From NCBI GenBank assembly GCA_029931535.1, contig JAQPZY010001536.1, positions 62,001 through 126,000 of the forward strand: a stretch of DNA of 64,000 nt, in the 5' to 3' direction. Each line of letters opens with the position of its first letter. Positions within the stretch are counted from its first letter, which is position 1. The translations under genes were made by a program, and so were the position numbers. Shown in pieces: positions 61,627-64,000 of this stretch. This DNA comes from Margaritifera margaritifera (lineage: Eukaryota; Mollusca; Bivalvia; Unionida; Margaritiferidae). Under the pieces are notes generated by a model. It was given only the letters and a program-made list of their open reading frames with translations, had not been told where the DNA came from and did not search any database.

Positions 61627-61800
61627 TCATTCCTTCACTTCCCCATATATTCCGATTGCCACATTACAATTAAAGTCTTTGAGGCAAAGTCTTTCTGTAC
61701 TAATTGTCAAAAGGTAATTTAGCACCCTCTGTGTCAACCTGTTCCTTATCACACTCATGATTCTGTTCATCACATAGAATGACCTTTCACAGTCTGGAAA
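61627..61800 (-). pseudogene. hAT transposase C-terminal (dimerisation) remnant, type 1
   Basis: The minus strand reads DCERSFYVMNRIMSVIRNRL, then TQRVLNYLLTIS and LKDFNCNVAI before a TGA at 61,629. This is the C-terminal dimerisation region of hAT transposases and their domesticated relatives (C-E-R-x-F-S-x-M-N-R-I, R-N-R-L, L-x-x-L-L). The segment is open for 57 codons. It is preceded by CCACTTTTCCAG, an acceptor-like sequence, so exonisation is possible, but no upstream part was recognised. Confidence 0.7.
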
Positions 61801-63360
61801 AGTGGAACATAAAATTTATTAATGGATGTACAGAAAGATACAAAACTGCCTGAATCATAAGTCAATTACTAGGGGCAAATTCTTCAAGAGTCAAGACAGT
61901 GATGTGTTTTTAGACAATCATGACAGTATAACTATTAAAATACATATTCCTTTCCATTAAGAACAATATACATGTATCAGTGTGTTTGTCATTGTGTAAT
62001 TTATTCGTTGAAACAATGTCAGAAAGCAAAAATATTGTTCAAAAAAGGCAATTTTTTTCCCAATGTCAAGAGCTGCCTTAAATTGTGTCACTCCACCTTC
62101 ACATCATCAAACTTTGCACTCTCCTGAAAGTGTAAGTCAAGATGTGAACCGTGCTAGAAAAAGTATCAGCACTTAATTTAGTTGTTTATTGTTGGATAAA
62201 TATTTCAAATATAAATGAAGGAATAATCTAACACTTTTTATTTACACATTTTCAAAATAAGTAAAATTGGAAGATAATAATTGCTCCTTTTCGTACTTGG
62301 ATAGAGAGAAAAAAGAAATGAGTAATTAATAGGGCAGCACCCACTTAAGTTAAGGTCTACTGATCAAACTATTTTACTATGTACATATACTATATAAGAG
62401 CAACTCTTGGATAAAATGCAACTTTCATTCATTGTCACATTTTCCAGAAAATAATAACAACAATCACAACTACAGCTACTGTGACTACATGTACTATAAA
62501 ACAAAAATATTGTAATAATACCACCTGTTGATAATCAAGTAGAACTGATGCAAAATTTAGCAATATGGAAAACTTACCATATTATTAAGCAAATTCCACC
62601 CAAGGATATGAAGTCTTCCATTCAGTGTTGAAGCCCGTCCTTTGTGTCTTAGGCTCTTTCTTTGGGGGAAATCATGCTATCTGAATTGGAATCACCATTG
62701 GTGACACCAGTCTCTGAATTTGTAGCGAGGCCAACATGGGGCTTGTTGGACGCTGGGTAATTTTATGTAGTTTTGAAGGTGGTGTGGCCATTTTCAAGAG
62801 AATTTGCTTAAAATGTAATGAGTGTAACTTTTTTAGTTGGTAGTGGAAATGACTCAAATATATATAACACACACTACCAGCAGACTCCATCATCGCTGGC
62901 CGATCACTTGACTATGGCAGTACAAAGACGTAGCCGCCTCAAAAGTCATGCACCGGCAGTTGCGCAAGCCAGGTACGAAAGATAATGGCTAAGTGAGCGA
63001 GTAATTATCCTGGATTATCTTAATTAAATACCCAAGAAGAGGTAAGAACATTTGTCATTTGAGTAATATGGCTTTGAATTAGGTGACAGGATGTTTATTT
63101 AAGATATTAATTTTTATAAGGATAGCGGGAAACACAGTGGCACAAGCAGATATCGTAGCGGCAGGTTCTTAAGTGTACCGGGCTGAAATGATAGCGTAGC
63201 GTGACGGCTACGGTTAAAGGCCCTGGGGAGAACACTGCACTGCTCAGGAACCTAACTGGTAAGAAAAATTACAGAACTTTTGAGTACTTTATGGTGGAGA
63301 GTCAGGTGTAGTTAAGAGTGAACAAATGGAGGATCACTTCTAGTTCATCGAGTCTGCAGG

Positions 63361-63475
63361 ATGCATGCTTGGCAGTGTGCAGTATGCATGCTTGGCAGTG
63401 TGCAGTATGCATGCTTGGCAGTGTGCAGTATGCATGCTTGGCAGTGTGCAATATGCATGCTTGGCGGTGTGCAGG
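63361..63475. repeat. 23-bp minisatellite, five copies
   Basis: Units ATGCATGCTTGGCAGTGTGC plus AGT at 63,361, 63,384, 63,407, 63,430 and 63,453, nearly identical. Open frames on both strands come from the repeat. Confidence 0.97.
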
Positions 63476-63487
63476 AGGTACTCTGGC

Positions 63488-63706
63488 TCATTTCCAGACT
63501 TTGTTGTTTTAGCTGAAGTGTTGCTGGTTTCATCTATAATGTCAGTGGCTTGTGAGTGAGGTTTCTCATGACATAATTGTATCAAGACAGAGGGCCATGG
63601 ACATTTAAAACAAGAAACTGTGACGAAATTGATGATTGTGATGGAGGAAGGCCCTGAACATAAGGATTTTGATCCTAAACCTACTGTGAAGTTTCCTAAT
63701 GTTTAA
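63488..63706 (+). pseudogene. hAT transposase C-terminal (dimerisation) remnant, type 2
   Basis: The plus strand reads SSIMSVACE, stop, GFS, stop, HNCIKTEGHGHL, then KLMIVMEEGPEHKDFDP and PTVKFPNV before TAA at 63,704. This matches the hAT pattern A-C-E-R-x-F-S-x-x-N-x-I-K-T then E-G-P-x-x-x-D-F. Two stops replace conserved positions, so it is dead. It is a different lineage from, and opposite in strand to, the remnant at 61,627. Confidence 0.65.
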
Positions 63707-64000
63707 GATAAAAGTGAATGTATTATTTATGCTGTGTTGCTTAAAGATGAAACAAAAACAAAATGAATGGAATATGGTAATTTGTTTCTTCCTCTACTGT
63801 CTTGTTAAATTTATTTAATTTGAAATTGAAGTAAGCTAATTAACTAAATAGAGAAAAGAAACTTTAATCTCTTCATTAATTCCTTCTAGCTGCACACAAA
63901 ATTAAAGAATTGCAAGGTAAAGCCAATGAGAGTTGTTATAGTTCTAACATCACAAACAATCACAATTTTCAGTTTTTAATTGCCTTAGATATTCATTCTT

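Larger units (their letters stand above)
59170..64000 (+). other. PRPS intron 1 (partial)
   Basis: From the donor to the window end no frame matching the next PRPS exon (GESVRGEDVYI region) was found. The intron holds a palindrome, two hAT remnants and a 23-bp minisatellite, listed separately. The remainder is AT-rich. Confidence 0.7.

Noticed and set aside
63318..63585. Open frames on both strands across the 23-bp repeat
   Set aside because: Translations of the minisatellite. Only the hAT-like part after 63,488 has family support.

Overview
This is animal nuclear DNA, most likely from a mollusc and probably a bivalve. It is AT-rich and crowded with microsatellites and minisatellites, with long introns and few exons. 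The one exon of a known gene, phosphoribosyl-pyrophosphate synthetase, is clearly metazoan. The mobile elements (a LINE with an (ATT)n tail, tRNA-derived SINEs, mariner, hAT and TTA-target MITEs) fit a lophotrochozoan. The phylum is an inference, not a proof.

The dominant structure is a same-strand triplication of a segment of up to about 15 kb: unit I (about 3.26-19.0 kb), unit II (about 30.9-44.5 kb) and unit III (about 44.5-51.9 kb). Each unit carries the last exon of a small Ser/Thr-rich mucin-like protein with a conserved C-terminal tail that looks like a GPI-anchor signal (16,238-16,764; 43,802-44,448; 49,214-49,725). In units I and II a 58-nt upstream exon (4,105-4,162; 34,934-34,991) ends in the same phase. 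Joined across a 9-12 kb intron it completes a signal peptide. Unit III has its last exon but no first exon in the window, so it is either a fragment or an alternative last exon of the unit II gene.

The units also serve as each other's empty-site controls. A degenerate LINE sits only in unit I. A 1.1-kb hAT-type element and the first of four copies of a 650-bp MITE sit only in unit II. The LINE ORF2 has itself given rise to two minisatellites, 25 copies of a 74-bp unit and 10 copies of a 32-bp unit.

Between units I and II lie a decayed Polinton-type integrase with a chromodomain (22.7-23.2 kb), a 53-bp minisatellite with CCAAT and octamer motifs, and a mariner fragment. After unit III come a 44-bp direct repeat that forms an apparent intron beside a TATA box (52.3-53.05 kb), a nearly complete dead mariner (54.6-55.8 kb) and a SINE (57.0-57.2 kb).

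The right end holds PRPS exon 1 (59,048-59,169) and more than 4.8 kb of its first intron. That intron contains a palindrome of about 650 bp and two hAT transposase remnants. No other conserved gene, tRNA, rRNA or CRISPR array was recognised.
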